A model generated the notes under the pieces. The model was not told the DNA's origin. It saw nothing but the letters and a program-made list of their open reading frames with translations, and made no database searches. Below, piece after piece: positions 35,994-44,592 of a DNA stretch of 64,000 bases. The translations under genes were made by a program, and so were the position numbers. How positions within the stretch are numbered: the first letter of the stretch is position 1; each line of letters starts with the position of its first letter. Origin of the DNA: a bacterium (lineage in GTDB: Bacteria > Patescibacteriota > Gracilibacteria > UBA1369 > PNNO01); NCBI GenBank assembly GCA_013824265.1, contig PNNO01000001.1, positions 229,051 through 293,050 of the forward strand. The letters are read 5' to 3'.

Positions 35994-36818
35994 ATGTCTT
36001 ATACTCTCTACATAAAATACAAAAAAAGTGAAGCAGCCGTGCTGAATGTTTCGTTCGGAAAAGATGCAAGTATGTATTCAACAGATATGGTAAGTCGATA
36101 TATCAACAATCCAGTCTATGAAGTATTCACCTACGATCTCCCTTTAGATTCACGACTAGTGAAAAAAATTAAGGCTGATGAAAAGATATATATAATGACA
36201 AACCAGCCAAAATTTACCCACCATACCACTGGCTTCTTCCAATTATCAACTGCCAATAAAACTAAAGGGAGTATTATTTCAGGAATTGACGAAATAACTA
36301 ATATGCCTAAAGGGGTCAGTGAAGATTCATTTAATCTTGTAAATTCAACAAACGATGGAGGTCCATTTATGACTGCTAAATTTTGGGGTCTAAATAATAT
36401 TCCTTTATACAATTCAAAGACGAGCGAACAAATTTATTTCCGAGATGAGGATATTAACCTTCAAAGACTTAATAGCGCAGGCTCAAGGTTAGCTTTTGCA
36501 CTACTCTTTTATCATATTCCTGTTGAAAAACTTTCTAAGGATGATTTAGATAAAGATTGGATAGATTACTTTCATCCAAATTTCAAACATCCTGCCAGGC
36601 TTAGACTTCTTAAAGAGCCCCTTTCTAAAAGATATATCGTTGGAATTGCATGTCTAAAAGCTAGATGTGATCATGACAATAACTTTGGTTTTATTATTAG
36701 TGGAGGCCCAGGACCTATAAACAAAATAACAAATACATGTAAAAACATATCCGTGACTTTCCCAAAATCTAATTATCCATTAGACGCTAATCATATATCT
36801 TTAGATTATTTGGGATAA
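35994..36818 (+). CDS. Unrecognised islet protein, third gene of AbiV-like operon
   Basis: A 274-residue soluble protein with mixed strands and helices, no signal peptide and no membrane segment. Cysteines occur late (IACLKARCDHDN and NTCKN), near residues 220-250. No known nuclease, ATPase or kinase motif was seen. It follows the AbiV-like gene by 31 bases, in the same direction, and ends 4 bases before the tRNA-Thr repeat. It may be an effector or sensor of the islet system, but nothing in the sequence shows which. Confidence 0.62.
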   Translation: MSYTLYIKYKKSEAAVLNVSFGKDASMYSTDMVSRYINNPVYEVFTYDLPLDSRLVKKIKADEKIYIMTNQPKFTHHTTGFFQLSTANKTKGSIISGIDEITNMPKGVSEDSFNLVNSTNDGGPFMTAKFWGLNNIPLYNSKTSEQIYFRDEDINLQRLNSAGSRLAFALLFYHIPVEKLSKDDLDKDWIDYFHPNFKHPARLRLLKEPLSKRYIVGIACLKARCDHDNNFGFIISGGPGPINKITNTCKNISVTFPKSNYPLDANHISLDYLG

Positions 36819-36822
36819 AAGC

Positions 36823-36901
<79 letters not shown>

Positions 36902-36910
36902 ACGCCGCTT

Positions 36911-36939
36911 ATTGTAGCAAAATGGGATTTTTTTAACAA
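36911..36939 (-). promoter_or_regulatory. Promoter of tRNA-Thr
   Basis: On the minus strand -35 TTGTTA (36934-36939) and -10 TACAAT (36911-36916) are 17 bases apart, just upstream of the tRNA 5' end. Confidence 0.75.
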
Positions 36940-36976
36940 TTTTTTTAATTTCTTTTTAACTTCATGCGCTAAGGTG

Positions 36977-37015
36977 AGGAGGCTTTTGCGCAAAGGCTTA
37001 ACTTTTTAACCTCCT
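36977..37015 (+). promoter_or_regulatory. Leader hairpin of the cohesin/dockerin gene
   Basis: AGGAGG (36977-36982) can pair with CCTCCT (37010-37015), with a smaller CTTT/AAAG hairpin inside. The only Shine-Dalgarno-like sequence is thus far from the ATG (37021) and could be masked. Whether this matters is unknown. Confidence 0.35.
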
Positions 37016-37020
37016 TATTT

Positions 37021-38505
37021 ATGAAACGATTTTTTGTTTCACTGTGTTTGTTTTCTCTACTTTTTTACAGCATCCCGATCACAAATATGCCGGTTGCCGT
37101 AGCCGCTTCTCCGGGGTCGGTAGTGATTAACGAAATCGCGTGGGCCGGAACTGCGGATTCAACTTCTGACGAATGGATTGAGCTTTATAACACAACTTCC
37201 GGCGCGATTGATTTAACCGGATGGACAATTTTGGACGACACTACAACAGTTTACTCAATTACGGGCGGATCAATTCCCGCAAACGGATATTTTTTAATTG
37301 AAGACAGTGAAGTTTCCACAAACGTAACAGCAAATGCAATAATCGGAGTTTCACTTGGAAACACGGGAGACTCACTTTCTTTGGTTGATAACGAAGCACA
37401 AGTTGTAGACACCGTTAACGCATCAAGCGGAATGTGGTATGCAGGAAACAACGACACAAAGGCAACAATGGAAAGAATTAATCCGGTCGCCTCAAGTGAA
37501 GATCCTGCGAATTGGGCAAATGCGACAACGGGAAACGGATCGCTTGGACGGCTTGGTTCAGGCATCCTTGGCACTCCGGGTTCACAAAATTCTGTCTACT
37601 CAGGAGGATCTGTTCAGGCGGAAGTTGCCTTTGAAACCTTATCCGTAAATCCGATTGAAGGCTCAACCTTCACGATAAAAATTAACGCTTCAAATGTTTC
37701 AGGAATAACCGGTTATGGCTTTGACATTCTTTATGACGCGACAATGATTGGGTACTCATCGTCATCGGAAGGAGCTTTCTTAAGCCAAAACACAGCCGTA
37801 GCAACATCTTTTAACGAAGGATTGGAGAATGATAATCCGGGAAAAATAGTGATAGGCGGAACACGTTTAAATGTGCCACTAACAGGAACGGACGGATCGG
37901 GAACACTTTGCACTTTAACTTTCACCGCTCTAAAAACGGGATCCACAACTCTTGTTTTTGATGCACCAAGTTATATAAAAGGTACCGGCGGAGACATACC
38001 AATGGTTTTGAATTCGCGAATTGTGACGATTGACGCGCAAAATATAAGCGTGGATCCGGCACAAAACTTAACAATTACCGAAAGCTCAAACAGATACGAA
38101 CTCTCTCTTAATTGGAGTGCTCCGGCGGCCGGCGCTGACACCTACAAAATCATGCGCAGAGCCCCAAACGGCACCTTCACTCAAATCGGAACAACCGCAC
38201 AAACAACGTTCGCGGACAATCTAAACATAATCCCAAAACACACCTACCAGTATCAGGTAATCGCGGTTAAAGGCGCACTTGACGCCGCGCCGGCACTCGG
38301 ACAGGCGCAAGATTCCCGCGGAGTTAAAGGTGACAACACACGTTCGGACAGAGTTGATGGCAGAGACTTGGACAACCTTGCTCGCCATTACACTTTGGCC
38401 CTTGCAGATGCCAACTTCGACCCACTCATAGACACAACTTATGACGGCATTATCGATGGCAGCGACCTAATAGACATTGGTGCAAACTGGGCACTTACTT
38501 ACTAA
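37021..38505 (+). CDS. Secreted lamin-tail / cohesin / Fn3 / dockerin protein
   Basis: A 494-residue exported protein: signal peptide (1-28), a lamin-tail domain (about 30-155, VVINEIAWAG... DEWIELYN), a cohesin-like domain (about 200-330), an Fn3-like domain (about 340-430) and a dockerin-like C-terminus (about 440-494). The dockerin part has two DG-x-DL repeats (RVDGRDLDNLARHY and GIIDGSDLIDIGANW), each recalling the calcium loop of type I dockerins, but the first loop is degenerate. Cohesin and dockerin normally bind each other to build multi-protein assemblies; having both in one protein and a second cohesin next door suggests self-assembly on the surface. Lamin-tail domains are common in secreted proteins and bind varied partners. 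Confidence 0.85.
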   Translation: MKRFFVSLCLFSLLFYSIPITNMPVAVAASPGSVVINEIAWAGTADSTSDEWIELYNTTSGAIDLTGWTILDDTTTVYSITGGSIPANGYFLIEDSEVSTNVTANAIIGVSLGNTGDSLSLVDNEAQVVDTVNASSGMWYAGNNDTKATMERINPVASSEDPANWANATTGNGSLGRLGSGILGTPGSQNSVYSGGSVQAEVAFETLSVNPIEGSTFTIKINASNVSGITGYGFDILYDATMIGYSSSSEGAFLSQNTAVATSFNEGLENDNPGKIVIGGTRLNVPLTGTDGSGTLCTLTFTALKTGSTTLVFDAPSYIKGTGGDIPMVLNSRIVTIDAQNISVDPAQNLTITESSNRYELSLNWSAPAAGADTYKIMRRAPNGTFTQIGTTAQTTFADNLNIIPKHTYQYQVIAVKGALDAAPALGQAQDSRGVKGDNTRSDRVDGRDLDNLARHYTLALADANFDPLIDTTYDGIIDGSDLIDIGANWALTY

Positions 38506-38517
38506 TTCTTAATGGCA

Positions 38518-38538
38518 GGGCCGGCGGAACGCCGGCCC
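38518..38538 (+). repeat. GC-rich perfect hairpin followed by C-run
   Basis: GGGCCGGCG (38518-38526) pairs with CGCCGGCCC (38530-38538) around GAA, then a run of C. It lies in the short gap between the cohesin/dockerin gene and the next cohesin gene. It lacks a T-run, so it is not a standard terminator; it may protect the upstream message or lower expression of the next gene. Confidence 0.7.
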
Positions 38539-38556
38539 ACCCCCCCCCAAACCCCC

Positions 38557-39066
38557 ATGAAAATCACTAAAAAACACGTCATTACTTTCTCGTGTTTAGG
38601 GCTTACAATCCCCATAATCACACTATCATCCTATCTCCTCCCGGGAGGAGAAATTTACCTCACGCATGTGCAGGCTCGCGAACAAAACACCAAACAAACC
38701 GCCGAGCAAACCCACATCGTCGAAGTAAACATAAAAGACCTGGATTACGCATTTTTCGGCACAAGTTTTCATCTACAGTTTGACCCGGAAAAATACGAGT
38801 ACGATCACTTCACGCTCGGCTCTTATTTTTCATCTTCGGACAATCCGCTTGTACAAGTTGCACAAAAAGACAGCGCCATTATTGCCGGCATCAGCCTAAA
38901 ACGAGGTAATTTAATAACAAAAAAGGAAGGGACCTTACTTAAACTGTTTTTCAAAAACAAGCAAACTGCCCTACAGGAAGCCAATTTCGCGTTTACCAAC
39001 ACGGTATTTAGCACCTTCGACAAAGAAAGAAAAAATATCCAATTGATTTTCACCCCCTCCTTATAA
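38557..39066 (+). CDS. Membrane-anchored or secreted cohesin-like protein
   Basis: A 169-residue protein with an N-terminal hydrophobic helix (about residues 7-27) and one cohesin-like beta domain (about 45-169). The FHLQFDPEKYEYDHF segment and the following AGISLKRGN and LLKLFFKN strands match the cohesin pattern. The ATG at 38557 is chosen because it starts the hydrophobic helix; an earlier in-frame ATG (38512) would place a GC hairpin inside the coding region. Next to a cohesin/dockerin protein it is likely to be its binding partner (inference). Confidence 0.72.
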   Translation: MKITKKHVITFSCLGLTIPIITLSSYLLPGGEIYLTHVQAREQNTKQTAEQTHIVEVNIKDLDYAFFGTSFHLQFDPEKYEYDHFTLGSYFSSSDNPLVQVAQKDSAIIAGISLKRGNLITKKEGTLLKLFFKNKQTALQEANFAFTNTVFSTFDKERKNIQLIFTPSL

Positions 39067-39072
39067 TATAAT
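39043..39072 (+). promoter_or_regulatory. Promoter of the L33 gene
   Basis: -35 TTGATT (39043-39048) and -10 TATAAT (39067-39072), 18 bases apart, lie across the end of the cohesin-like gene, 44 bases before the L33 start. Confidence 0.6.
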
Positions 39073-39116
39073 CGCTTGGCGAAAAGCGGTTAATAATTCG
39101 TAATTAATAATTAATA

Positions 39117-39296
39117 ATGGCTCACGGAAAAAGTCAATTTGCGGTGTGGAGATGTAGCAAGTGTAACACGGCGATTCAAACGACTGCATACAATAAGACA
39201 CATAACGACGTTATCACGAAAGAAGTTAAAAAATTCTGCAAGAACTGTCGTGAACACGTTGCTACAAAGCGCAAAGACGCCAAAAAAAGCAGCTAA
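39117..39296 (+). CDS. rpmG: Ribosomal protein L33
   Basis: A 59-residue basic protein with two zinc-ribbon pairs, CSKC (residues 13-16) and CKNC (41-44), in the positions of the C-x-x-C pairs of L33. The central ITKEVKKFCKNCREHVATK matches the KYC-CR-HT-HK-K core of the family. L33 is a small 50S subunit protein near the E site. The N-terminal strand has an atypical sequence (QFAVWRCSKCNTAIQTT), so a diverged L33 is likely. Unusually for CPR-like genomes it stands alone, without secE or other ribosomal genes. Confidence 0.82.
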   Translation: MAHGKSQFAVWRCSKCNTAIQTTAYNKTHNDVITKEVKKFCKNCREHVATKRKDAKKSS

Positions 39297-39318
39297 AATT
39301 CTTTAAACATATCTGTCT

Positions 39319-41106
39319 ATGAGAATGTTCAATTTTACCAAATCGCTTTTTCTAGCGAGCTTATTTGTTGTTTTCACTTTTGTATTAACAGGATGTTTTG
39401 GTCCTGCAAAAGCCGAACTTTCAAAAAATGAAAAATCAAACGACGGGGTTGCTCTTGAAAACTACCTTCCGGAAGACACTCTTATGATGATAAGTCTGAG
39501 CACTCAGGACGACGACCAAAGAGCGTCTTTTCAAAACCTGATGAGCTATTTCCCACAGGAGGACATGAAAACTCTTTGGGAAAGCATGATGAAAGATTTA
39601 ACGCTTGAACTTGAGGGAAGTGGCATGACATACGAAGAAGACATCGCTCCGATTTTTGGCGACAGCTATAGATTTACGTTTGGACTTGCGGGAGAAATGT
39701 CAGATGAAGACCCAGACATGTACATCGCTCTTACCCTTGCAGATAAGGAAAAAGCGACTGCATTTATTGAAAAAATGCTCGAAGAAGATAATGGCGAAGA
39801 CCTTAAAAAAGGAAATATTTTTGGTGCCATGACAGTAGACAACGAAGATGAAGATATGTATTTAGCGCTTTATAAAGACACCATTTTAATAACGAATGTT
39901 TTGGAAAATCGTGAAGCGGCACTTAAAAGAGTTTCCAAAAACGAATCTTCTCTTCTATCAAGTGAAATATTTAAAGAATCTTACGATAAACTTCCAACTC
40001 CAAATCTTGGAATCGCGTTTATTAATTTAAAAGAACTTTTCGCAAAACTTAGCGAAACCCAGGAAGAAGGCATGCCAAGCGGTGAATTCCTGGATGCTCT
40101 TTACGGAGAAGCACTTGCCTTCACAGCAGAAGAAGACGGAATTCGCATGACTGTTCAAGTGGCGTTTAATGAAGAATCCAAAGAGTTCAACTTAAAAGAT
40201 TACCCATACGCGGAGCCTTACATGTACAAAAATATTCCCGGAGATAAGCTAATAATGTACACCGAGGCATACGGAATGAAAGATGCTTTTGACATGCAAT
40301 TGGCTGCTTTAGGGGAAGATGAAGCGTCAAAAGACGGAGTCGAGCAGTTTAAAGCAATACTAAAAGCTGCGCTCAATCTTGACCTGGAGGATGACATTTT
40401 AAGCTGGATGGACAAAGGATTTGTAATGGTTGTTCAACACAACAAAGGCATAATACCTGCAATTTCTTTTTATATTGATGCGCAAACCAATCCAGACTCA
40501 GCTCAAAAAGTTCTTGATTTAATCGACGCCGGAATGGAGCAGGCGGTAGCGTCCATGCTTGTAAACGCGCCGGAAGAACTGGACACAACAAAGATCATAA
40601 TAAAAGACACCGTAATGCTTGGCGACAGTGAAATTGACCGCGTAGTGTTCGATGTAAGTAACCTATCTGACGAAGAACTTTTAACTGCCGGATTGCCATC
40701 AGGAATATTTGTGGAGCCGGTTGAAATTTATTATGGAATGACCGATGAAAAATATTTCCTTTTCTCAACATACACGGGACTTGATAAAGATTACGGAACA
40801 ACCGTTACGGTTGCGAAAAATGAGAAAATCAAAGAATCTCAAAATTACTTAAAAGGTTATGAATACCAATTAACATACATATCCGTAGAAGAAATAATGA
40901 ATTACGTTGATACGTTTGTTGGCTTCATGGAGCTTATTGAAGGCCCAATGGGAGACGAGGTCAAAACCGGTCTTGAAAAAGTAAAAAGCTATGTCGCTCC
41001 TATAAAATACCTTGTGGCCGGCGACAAAAAAGTGGAAAATGTTGCGGAAGGAACAATGTTTGTTAAAATTGAAAAGCCGGTAGAGAAAAGTTCAGAGTAC
41101 CTCTAA
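39319..41106 (+). CDS. DUF3352 lipoprotein
   Basis: A 595-residue exported lipoprotein: signal peptide with lipobox LTGC (cysteine near residue 26) followed by a large domain typical of DUF3352, marked by repeated YLPEDTLMMISL/FVDLKEL-like segments (ENYLPEDTLMMISLS near residue 48, GIAFINLKELFAKL near residue 235). Family members are surface proteins of unknown function, common in cyanobacteria and CPR. The sequence is acidic and methionine-rich. It starts 22 bases after rpmG, and tRNA-Trp follows 18 bases after its stop. Confidence 0.83.
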   Translation: MRMFNFTKSLFLASLFVVFTFVLTGCFGPAKAELSKNEKSNDGVALENYLPEDTLMMISLSTQDDDQRASFQNLMSYFPQEDMKTLWESMMKDLTLELEGSGMTYEEDIAPIFGDSYRFTFGLAGEMSDEDPDMYIALTLADKEKATAFIEKMLEEDNGEDLKKGNIFGAMTVDNEDEDMYLALYKDTILITNVLENREAALKRVSKNESSLLSSEIFKESYDKLPTPNLGIAFINLKELFAKLSETQEEGMPSGEFLDALYGEALAFTAEEDGIRMTVQVAFNEESKEFNLKDYPYAEPYMYKNIPGDKLIMYTEAYGMKDAFDMQLAALGEDEASKDGVEQFKAILKAALNLDLEDDILSWMDKGFVMVVQHNKGIIPAISFYIDAQTNPDSAQKVLDLIDAGMEQAVASMLVNAPEELDTTKIIIKDTVMLGDSEIDRVVFDVSNLSDEELLTAGLPSGIFVEPVEIYYGMTDEKYFLFSTYTGLDKDYGTTVTVAKNEKIKESQNYLKGYEYQLTYISVEEIMNYVDTFVGFMELIEGPMGDEVKTGLEKVKSYVAPIKYLVAGDKKVENVAEGTMFVKIEKPVEKSSEYL

Positions 41107-41118
41107 GTACTCGGTACC
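41106..41118. repeat. AGTACTCGGTACC dispersed repeat copy
   Basis: A palindromic member of the TACTCGGTA family overlapping the last base of the DUF3352 stop codon, just before tRNA-Trp. Confidence 0.5.
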
Positions 41119-41124
41119 AACTAA

Positions 41125-41199
41125 AGGTTCATAGTGTCAATGGTAGCACGTCAGTCTCCAAAACTGAAAGTAGGGGTTCAAATCCTCTTGGACCTGCCA
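41125..41199 (+). tRNA. tRNA-Trp (CCA)
   Basis: Acceptor AGGTTCA/TGGACCT, D arm with AGTGTCAATGGTAGCAC, anticodon stem TCAGT/ACTGA with loop CTCCAAA (anticodon CCA), T loop TTCAAAT, discriminator G and an encoded CCA. The G discriminator is normal for tRNA-Trp. Confidence 0.95.
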
Positions 41200-41283
41200 A
41201 AATCAAATAACCACTTAAGGGAAACATTTACTAATCCCCGCTCTTTGAAGTACAATTGCAAATGGTCTCTATCGAAACGACAA

Positions 41284-41961
41284 ATGCAAAACATCCGCTT
41301 AAAAACCAACCATGGATTTCTGCTTGTAGAAACCATTATCTCAATCACAATTTTGGTAATGATTGCCGCAACAAGTATATCGCTTTTGATAATGGGACAT
41401 CGCGCAATCAACATGAACAAGAACAGCCTTGAAGCAAGCTGGATAGCACAGGAAAGTGCGGAATCGTTAAGGGGATTAAGAGACACAAACTGGATCCGCT
41501 ATGGATTTGACAAGGAAAATTGCTGGAACATTGCAGGAGAAACATGTGACCCGCCACTTACGGTTATAACTTTTACCGGCGCTATCGGGACTCCGGGAAC
41601 ATATTTTTTGGAAACATCTTTGGATGGAGCACCAAAACTTATAGAAGGGAAATACCCTCTGGATCTTAAAAAAGGACCGGACAATGAAGAAAATGCGAAA
41701 TATCTTTTGTATTATCAGGATATAGATCCCGCAAACGACTATGATGATGACGGAACAACCAACAATGACAAACAATATATAGGCCCAAAAGGCGCAGGAT
41801 ATACGGTTGTGGAACCTTCAAAATATTATCGCGCGATTGAAACGATGCTCGTAGCAGATGGAGAAATTGAAGCCACGGCGATTGTCGGCTGGTACGAAGG
41901 CTCCACCCCGCACCAGATCAATCTTCCCGTCACACTAACAAATTATCAGCTTGAAGAATAA
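41284..41961 (+). CDS. Prepilin-type protein (pilus/pseudopilus)
   Basis: A 225-residue protein beginning with a prepilin peptide: a short basic leader, then GFLLVETIISITILVMI with the prepilin-peptidase site after G and E at position +5. This marks type IV pilins, minor pilins or pseudopilins. The ATG at 41284 was chosen because it starts the leader; a longer frame would run through tRNA-Trp. The C-terminal part is beta-rich with two cysteines (CWNIAGETC). It opens a three-gene cluster with overlapping ends, typical of minor-pilin operons. Confidence 0.85.
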   Translation: MQNIRLKTNHGFLLVETIISITILVMIAATSISLLIMGHRAINMNKNSLEASWIAQESAESLRGLRDTNWIRYGFDKENCWNIAGETCDPPLTVITFTGAIGTPGTYFLETSLDGAPKLIEGKYPLDLKKGPDNEENAKYLLYYQDIDPANDYDDDGTTNNDKQYIGPKGAGYTVVEPSKYYRAIETMLVADGEIEATAIVGWYEGSTPHQINLPVTLTNYQLEE

Positions 41962-42403
41962 GGCTAATCACAATATAAAAGTCGCGTTTTGGGTCATGGT
42001 AATTATGTCCTTGATTGCATTTGGCGCGCTTCTAACAATGCTTCATAAAACGGTGAACAATATTGATCGCGATCCGGCCCTGGCGAATTTAACCGTTGAT
42101 GGAACGGCCAAATTCGTACAAATAAAAAATCTTGGCGACGAGAAAGATCTTAAATCCGGCCTATATATAATCAAAGATATGAAGCTGGAAGGTCCTCAGG
42201 AAAATCTTTTCGACAAGGAAATTTTTCTTCTAAACGAAAGTGAAGTTCGCCAAACACTCGGAGGATTCATGCTAAGCGAGCAAAAATATTACAGGAAAAT
42301 AACCGTTTCGTATCCCGTTTCATCGGAAAAAATGCTTGTTGAAATTGAAACGCAAAACGCATCCGGAGAGAGTTATTATCAATCAATCACGCTGGACAAA
42401 TGA
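41951..42403 (+). CDS. Single-pass membrane protein of the pilin cluster
   Basis: A 150-residue protein with one N-terminal membrane helix (about 10-30) and a beta-rich C-terminal domain. It starts at a TTG that overlaps the previous gene by 11 bases, and its stop overlaps the next ATG by four bases (ATGA), so it is translationally coupled on both sides. It lacks the F-T-L-V-E prepilin motif, so it may be a PilX-like or assembly component not cut by prepilin peptidase. Exact role unknown. Confidence 0.75.
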   Translation: MKNKANHNIKVAFWVMVIMSLIAFGALLTMLHKTVNNIDRDPALANLTVDGTAKFVQIKNLGDEKDLKSGLYIIKDMKLEGPQENLFDKEIFLLNESEVRQTLGGFMLSEQKYYRKITVSYPVSSEKMLVEIETQNASGESYYQSITLDK

Positions 42404-43392
42404 CGATAAAAACCACAAAAAAAGGATTCACATTGGTTGAGCTATTGATAGCGACAGCGGTTTTTGCGATCTTTCTAACGACAATAGTTTCCTTCATGGT
42501 CGACCTCTACAGAAACTCACGAAGAATAGAATTGGAAGAACAATTATATCAAGATATGCGCGCTCTTATGCGACAAATCACGGTTATGGTTGAATCAAAT
42601 GCCATAGATTACGAAGAGTATTTTAGAGAAGCGACAGGAGATCTGACCTTTGGTAACGGCGACGGATCAACGTATTCTTACGGCGATTATGCAAAAGAGT
42701 TTTATGATTTTGGATCGGATGGACTTCCGGGCGCGCTTTGTAACGACGACACCCCAGCAACTCCTGACTGCATAATCAACAAAACGACGCTCGACAAAAA
42801 TACCGGGAAAAAAGAAGGGAACGCGTTTTGCGGAGCTGGGACCACTAAAGATCCTTGTCCGTCGGATGATCCCAGCATTTTCGCGCTCCACCAGCAGGAT
42901 CATTTGTATCTAATTAACGGCAAAGGCACGCGCAAAACTTTCCTTGCAACGGAACCGGTTGACCGCATCTTGGATGCTTCGACAGTTGAAGAACGTGTCC
43001 TTTCAATCTTCTGGATGAACGGAAGCGATACAGACGGCAACGATATTACGGATACCTGGAAAGACGGCTTAGAATTTAACGTAAACGATCTTGCAGGCGA
43101 CCTTACAAATACAAAACCAGAGCAGAAAATGTATGAAGACTTCATCCCGATAAGCCCTTTAAGGTCGAATATAGTCGATCTTAAATTTTATATTTCACCA
43201 TTGGAAGACCCATATAAGGCCTTTGCGGAGACCGATCCGGCCACAGGAACTTTAATGCAGCCACACGTAACAATCATTTTAACCATGGAACCTTCGGCGG
43301 TTGAGATGCAAAACTACCTCGGCGAGATTCCAAGCAAAACGCTCCAGACAACCATTTATTCGGATATACAACAGGACGTGAGGAGCTACTAA
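42400..43392 (+). CDS. Prepilin-type protein, large (PulJ-like)
   Basis: A 330-residue protein with a basic leader (MTIKTTKKG), cleavage site and FTLVELLIATAVFAIFLTTI helix, i.e. a complete prepilin signal with E at position +5. The large C-terminal part has an insert with several cysteines and proline-rich turns (CNDDTPATPDC). Size and motif fit a minor pilin or pseudopilin of the J type, which often primes pilus assembly. It is the last gene of this group; a TA promoter follows. Confidence 0.85.
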   Translation: MTIKTTKKGFTLVELLIATAVFAIFLTTIVSFMVDLYRNSRRIELEEQLYQDMRALMRQITVMVESNAIDYEEYFREATGDLTFGNGDGSTYSYGDYAKEFYDFGSDGLPGALCNDDTPATPDCIINKTTLDKNTGKKEGNAFCGAGTTKDPCPSDDPSIFALHQQDHLYLINGKGTRKTFLATEPVDRILDASTVEERVLSIFWMNGSDTDGNDITDTWKDGLEFNVNDLAGDLTNTKPEQKMYEDFIPISPLRSNIVDLKFYISPLEDPYKAFAETDPATGTLMQPHVTIILTMEPSAVEMQNYLGEIPSKTLQTTIYSDIQQDVRSY

Positions 43393-43397
43393 GTAAC

Positions 43398-43426
43398 TTG
43401 CAAAGGTGATACACTTTTGATACACT
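43398..43426 (+). promoter_or_regulatory. Promoter and operator of a TA pair
   Basis: -35 TTGCAA (43398-43403) and -10 TACACT (43421-43426), 17 bases apart. Two direct copies of GATACACT (43408-43415 and 43419-43426), 11 bases apart, one helical turn, overlap it, as expected for an autorepressed RHH antitoxin. Confidence 0.62.
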
Positions 43427-43457
43427 ACTAACGAAGCAGTTTATTAACGTTCTAATA

Positions 43458-43679
43458 ATGAGCACTACAAAAAAGCGTATAAATATAAGCCTTCCAAAAG
43501 ATATTGAACAAACGCTGGAATATATGGCAGAAAGAGACAATATGCCTGCTGCAACCAAAGCGGTTTCGCTTATAAAAATAGCCATCGAGCTGGACGAAGA
43601 TGGTGTTTTAAATGAATTGGCTGAAAAGAGGGATAAAAAAGGAGCAAAATTTATCTCCCATAAAGACGCATGGCTATGA
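43458..43679 (+). CDS. RHH/CopG-type antitoxin
   Basis: A 73-residue protein whose N-terminus (KKRINISLPKDIEQTLEYMA) is the strand and first helix of a ribbon-helix-helix DNA-binding fold. The C-terminus should bind the toxin. Overlap of 10 bases with the next gene, and promoter with direct repeats just upstream, are typical of RelBE-like modules. It sits inside a pilin cluster, between the two parts of that cluster. Confidence 0.78.
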   Translation: MSTTKKRINISLPKDIEQTLEYMAERDNMPAATKAVSLIKIAIELDEDGVLNELAEKRDKKGAKFISHKDAWL

Positions 43680-43957
43680 AATTTGCAATCGAATATCACG
43701 TAGATGTAATACAAAAGGATATTCCGAAGCTTGCTAAAAGAAAAAAAGAGCAGATTAAATTTGCAATCGAAGAAAAATTAACAAAGCATCCGGATGTTTT
43801 TGGAATTCCGTTAAGAATGTCTTTAAAAGGCTATCGCAAATTACGCGTCGGCGATTACAGAATCGTTTTTAGAATCGAAAAGTCCAAAGTAAAAATATTT
43901 CTGATTCAACACAGGTCAGTTGTTTATAAGTATGCGGGGACAAGAGGTGCCGAGTAA
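43670..43957 (+). CDS. RelE/ParE-type toxin
   Basis: A 95-residue basic protein with the RelE order: N-terminal strand, helix pair with KRKKEQIKFAIEEKL, then YRKLRVGDYRIVFRIE, which is the diagnostic RxGDYR-hydrophobic motif of RelE/ParE toxins, and a final HRSVVYK. It probably cuts mRNA at the ribosome. A start at 43676 (MKFAIEYH) is an alternative. It overlaps the antitoxin gene by 10 bases. Confidence 0.85.
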   Translation: MAMKFAIEYHVDVIQKDIPKLAKRKKEQIKFAIEEKLTKHPDVFGIPLRMSLKGYRKLRVGDYRIVFRIEKSKVKIFLIQHRSVVYKYAGTRGAE

Positions 43958-43982
43958 GTGTCCCATTAACCAACACTTTTAT

Positions 43983-44387
43983 ATGAAAATAATAATATCT
44001 TTGGTCTTATCGGCCATCGCAATATTGGCCTTGATAGGATTAATAATTATTTTTATATTACACTATGTAATTTTTCCGAATACAGCGACTTTTCTTGTTG
44101 AAAATACCGGAAAAGAAATAGTTGAAACTCTGGAAATTACTTTATATTCATATGAACCGCTAGGCAGCCAATATATCAATCGTATTCTGCCCGACGAAAA
44201 AAGAGAGTTAAAGTGGGACATTTCCGGATTAAGTTCTGACGATGGAACGTTTCGTTTTAAGTTAATTAAAGATGGGCAAGTCGTCGATGAAAAAACAAAA
44301 GGCTATATAACCAATGGCCTTGTCCAAGACAGAAAATATGTCATCGAAATCAACAACAACGAACTCAACGTTGAGTTAGGAGGCTAG
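43983..44387 (+). CDS. Single-pass membrane protein, unknown
   Basis: A 134-residue protein with one N-terminal membrane helix (about residues 3-30) and a soluble beta-rich domain (about 40-134). The ATG at 43983 is preferred; the longer frame begins inside the toxin gene. It may be an extra-cytoplasmic Ig-like domain anchored at the membrane. It starts 25 bases after the toxin. No family is recognised. Confidence 0.6.
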   Translation: MKIIISLVLSAIAILALIGLIIIFILHYVIFPNTATFLVENTGKEIVETLEITLYSYEPLGSQYINRILPDEKRELKWDISGLSSDDGTFRFKLIKDGQVVDEKTKGYITNGLVQDRKYVIEINNNELNVELGG

Positions 44388-44592
44388 CAATGGAAAAATC
44401 CGTAAACTTCCCCCTCTTACGATTGAAGATGTTTTAGGCACTATTAATAGCGTGCGGTTTTCGCATCTTATGCCGGAGCTCCCGTCGGTTTCGACAAGAA
44501 GTGTTGGTATGATTACATTAATATTGTTCCTTAGTCCCAGTCCCGGGACTGGCCTTTGTTTCGGCCATTGTTTGAAAATCAATGTCTACTTT
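44388..44592. other. Gene-free stretch, no clear function
   Basis: No coding frame of normal composition is seen here. There is a palindrome AGTCCCGGGACT near 44537-44548 and a GGCC/GGCC hairpin nearby. The region ends in a strong terminator, so it is either the long 3' end of the preceding message or an unrecognised RNA; it lacks the landmarks of tmRNA, RNase P RNA or SRP RNA. Confidence 0.4.

Noticed and set aside
41134-41283. Upstream extension of the first prepilin gene
   Set aside because: It would run through tRNA-Trp (41125-41199) and lacks coding character; the prepilin leader begins at 41284.
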